Positions 4,908 to 6,273 of a DNA stretch of 6,273 nt are shown piece by piece (position 1 is the stretch's first letter; the number at the start of each line of letters is the position of its first letter). Position numbers and translations under genes: made by a program. The notes below the pieces were generated by a model. The model saw only the letters and a list, made by a program, of their open reading frames with translations, made no database searches and had not been told where the DNA came from. This stretch comes from Candidatus Poseidoniales archaeon (GTDB taxonomy: Archaea > Thermoplasmatota > Poseidoniia > Poseidoniales > Poseidoniaceae), in contig DUCL01000046.1 in the NCBI GenBank assembly GCA_012959845.1, forward strand, positions 1-6,273. The letters are read 5' to 3'.

Positions 4908-6146
4908 ATGTCGAAAGATAAATTACCTCCAGTTACTCCTTGGGGAGAAGTATTGGACCCTATTGACATCAGTGATGAGGAAGCGGTTTCACAACAAAAC
5001 CAGCAACAATTTGAAGCGGAAATTAGAGATTCAAATGTGTTCTATGATGACCAGCACTTACACAAGGACCTTGCCCTTGTGCGGAAGATTGTAAGTTTTG
5101 CAGTAGTACTTACTCTCTTGCTAACAGTTGGATACATTGGTTCTGTATTGATGGAAGAGGGAATAATTAGCATTCGTCCGAGCGATTCTGCATTGAACTC
5201 TCAGACAAAATATCAAAACTTAATTGAATTTGACAACATGACTGCAACTGGAAAAGGAATTCGAGTGTGCATTGTTGATTCTGGCCTTGACAGGTCTCAC
5301 GGTGATTTAGAGGGGATCAATCTGGTGGGATGGATGGATTTCGTAAATGGAAAATCTAACCCGTATGATGACCACGGCCACGGAACTAGTATGGCAGGAA
5401 TCTTGGTGGCGGATGGATGGATTGAAGGTATGGCGCCTAATGTTGAATTATTAGTTGCCAAGGCATTACAAAGCAATGGCTCTGGCGATGATGCTGATGT
5501 TGTAGCTGCAATAGACTGGTGTGTTGAGAATAATGCACATATTATTTCTCTTTCATTGGGTGGTGCACCGGGCGCATTGCCGTTCTTTTTACAGAGTGGA
5601 AGGGATTCAGGCGATGCCGCAAATGATGCAATCGACAAGGGGATTTTCGTCATTGCTGCGGCAGGAAATGATGGAACAGATGACGATGGCGATGTTGCCT
5701 CTCCTGCTAGCGAAACTGCTGTAATCGCAGTCGGAGGAGTCACTTCAACTGGAACTATTTGGTCAGGTTCAAGTGTTGGAGATAATAACGGAAGGTTTTT
5801 GCCATTGCCGATATTATTACCACGTAATGACCCACACAAAAAACCAGAAATTGTTGCCCCTGCATATAGAGTTCCGGTAATCAATAACCAAGGAACTTGG
5901 TCATTGGTAGACGGCACCAGCGCTGCAACAGTATTCGTCACCGGTGCAATTGCACTACTGCTAGAGAACAATCCAGAACTCGCAGCCAATGGCAGTCAAG
6001 GTAGTGCAAGTACGGTAAATGATGTAAAGCAGTATCTGATGGACAGTTCAAAGATGCAAGATGGGCAAACTAGCCATGATGACCATTATGGGTACGGCCT
6101 ATTGCAAATGGACCAACTATTGATTGCGGCTAATCCACCTGAATAA
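4908..6146 (+). CDS. Signal-anchored subtilisin-like (S8) serine protease
   Basis: The 412-residue protein has an acidic cytoplasmic N-terminus (about 1-58). One membrane helix (about 61-81) follows a positive flank (HKDLALVRK), so the protease should face outward. A linker leads to a peptidase S8 domain from about residue 115. The catalytic triad is Asp124 (VDSG), His158 (HGHGTSMAG) and Ser338 (DGTSAATV). Asn254 (AAAGNDG) fills the oxyanion hole. After the serine the chain reads SAATVFV, lacking the common SMAxP proline. No inhibitor-type propeptide is seen, only about 35 residues between the helix and the catalytic domain. The frame opens at a TTG (4899) that overlaps the upstream stop (TTGA). 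The ATG at 4908, five bases after that stop, is preferred although no clear SD precedes it. It is probably co-transcribed with the desulfurase. Substrates are unknown. Confidence 0.9.
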   Translation: MSKDKLPPVTPWGEVLDPIDISDEEAVSQQNQQQFEAEIRDSNVFYDDQHLHKDLALVRKIVSFAVVLTLLLTVGYIGSVLMEEGIISIRPSDSALNSQTKYQNLIEFDNMTATGKGIRVCIVDSGLDRSHGDLEGINLVGWMDFVNGKSNPYDDHGHGTSMAGILVADGWIEGMAPNVELLVAKALQSNGSGDDADVVAAIDWCVENNAHIISLSLGGAPGALPFFLQSGRDSGDAANDAIDKGIFVIAAAGNDGTDDDGDVASPASETAVIAVGGVTSTGTIWSGSSVGDNNGRFLPLPILLPRNDPHKKPEIVAPAYRVPVINNQGTWSLVDGTSAATVFVTGAIALLLENNPELAANGSQGSASTVNDVKQYLMDSSKMQDGQTSHDDHYGYGLLQMDQLLIAANPPE

Positions 6147-6147
6147 T

Positions 6148-6273
6148 TCAGTTACGAGGGCGCTTCTTCCTTTTAGTTGGAGGTTGAACACCTTTCTTTA
6201 TTTCGCCTTGAGGTCGTTCCGGATTTGGATTATCACCCAATCTTCCTTCTTTCCAGGCTTGTCTTCTCTCCCT
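6148..6273 (-). CDS. C-terminus of an unidentified protein with a basic tail (cut by window edge)
   Basis: An open frame of 41 codons plus TGA (6148-6150) enters from the right edge on the minus strand. The residues read RERRQAWKEGRLGDNP, followed by ERPQGE, then a Lys/Arg/Pro-rich end, PPTKRKKRPRN. A basic tail of this kind often contacts nucleic acid or acidic membrane surfaces, but too little is visible to name the protein. It converges on the protease gene with a single base between the two stop codons. Confidence 0.6.
   Translation of the reverse strand, partial: RERRQAWKEGRLGDNPNPERPQGEIKKGVQPPTKRKKRPRN

Noticed and set aside
5297..5989. A 230-codon minus-strand frame opposite the protease gene
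   Set aside because: It lies entirely inside the clear S8 protease and its Ser/Ala/Pro-rich translation is typical of an antisense shadow.
1..6273. CRISPR array, transposase or integrase
   Set aside because: No regularly spaced repeats with unique spacers and no transposase or integrase motif in any frame. The tRNA-end repeats alone do not show a mobile element.

Overview
The window looks archaeal. Compact TATA-type A/T boxes sit about 25-30 nt upstream of two tRNA genes, tRNA-Thr carries a U discriminator, genes are tightly packed, and the proteome is AT-rich with membrane-anchored, acidic proteins. The overall style would fit a marine planktonic Thermoplasmatota lineage such as Marine Group II (Poseidoniales). 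That placement is an inference from style, not a database match.

Layout, left to right. (1) Positions 1-185, minus strand: the N-terminus of a small coiled-coil protein that runs off the left edge. (2) 186-435: no protein gene, but an unexpected repeat- and stem-rich stretch (311-445) that echoes both ends of the adjacent tRNA. (3) 436-507, minus: tRNA-Thr(GGT), with an A/T-rich promoter at 533-559. (4) 589-2184, minus: a polytopic membrane protein resembling GT-C-fold glycosyltransferases, function not established. (5) 2209-2524: an intergenic region holding the membrane-protein promoter, two stem-loops, tRNA-Ser(GGA) on the minus strand with its TATA box, and a perfect hairpin just before the next start codon. 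(6) 2525-6146, plus: a tight three-gene run. It encodes a six-TM protein with a C-terminal eight-cysteine zinc-ribbon region, a SufS-type cysteine desulfurase of an unusual DNAC/CGGR subgroup, and a signal-anchored subtilisin-family protease. (7) 6148-6273, minus: the basic C-terminus of another gene, converging on the protease with one base between the stop codons.

The plus-strand genes are coupled: TGATG overlap between the first two, and a stop-to-ATG gap of 5 nt between the second and third. They are therefore probably co-transcribed. A PLP desulfurase sandwiched between a membrane zinc-ribbon protein and a membrane-anchored protease is not a canonical Fe-S operon, since no SufB/C/D, SufE/U or IscU is present. 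No shared function can be proven from sequence alone. The less ordinary signals are the RNA-scale structures beside both tRNA genes: each tRNA 3' end is echoed by a repeat shortly downstream, and each is followed by a strong stem-loop.
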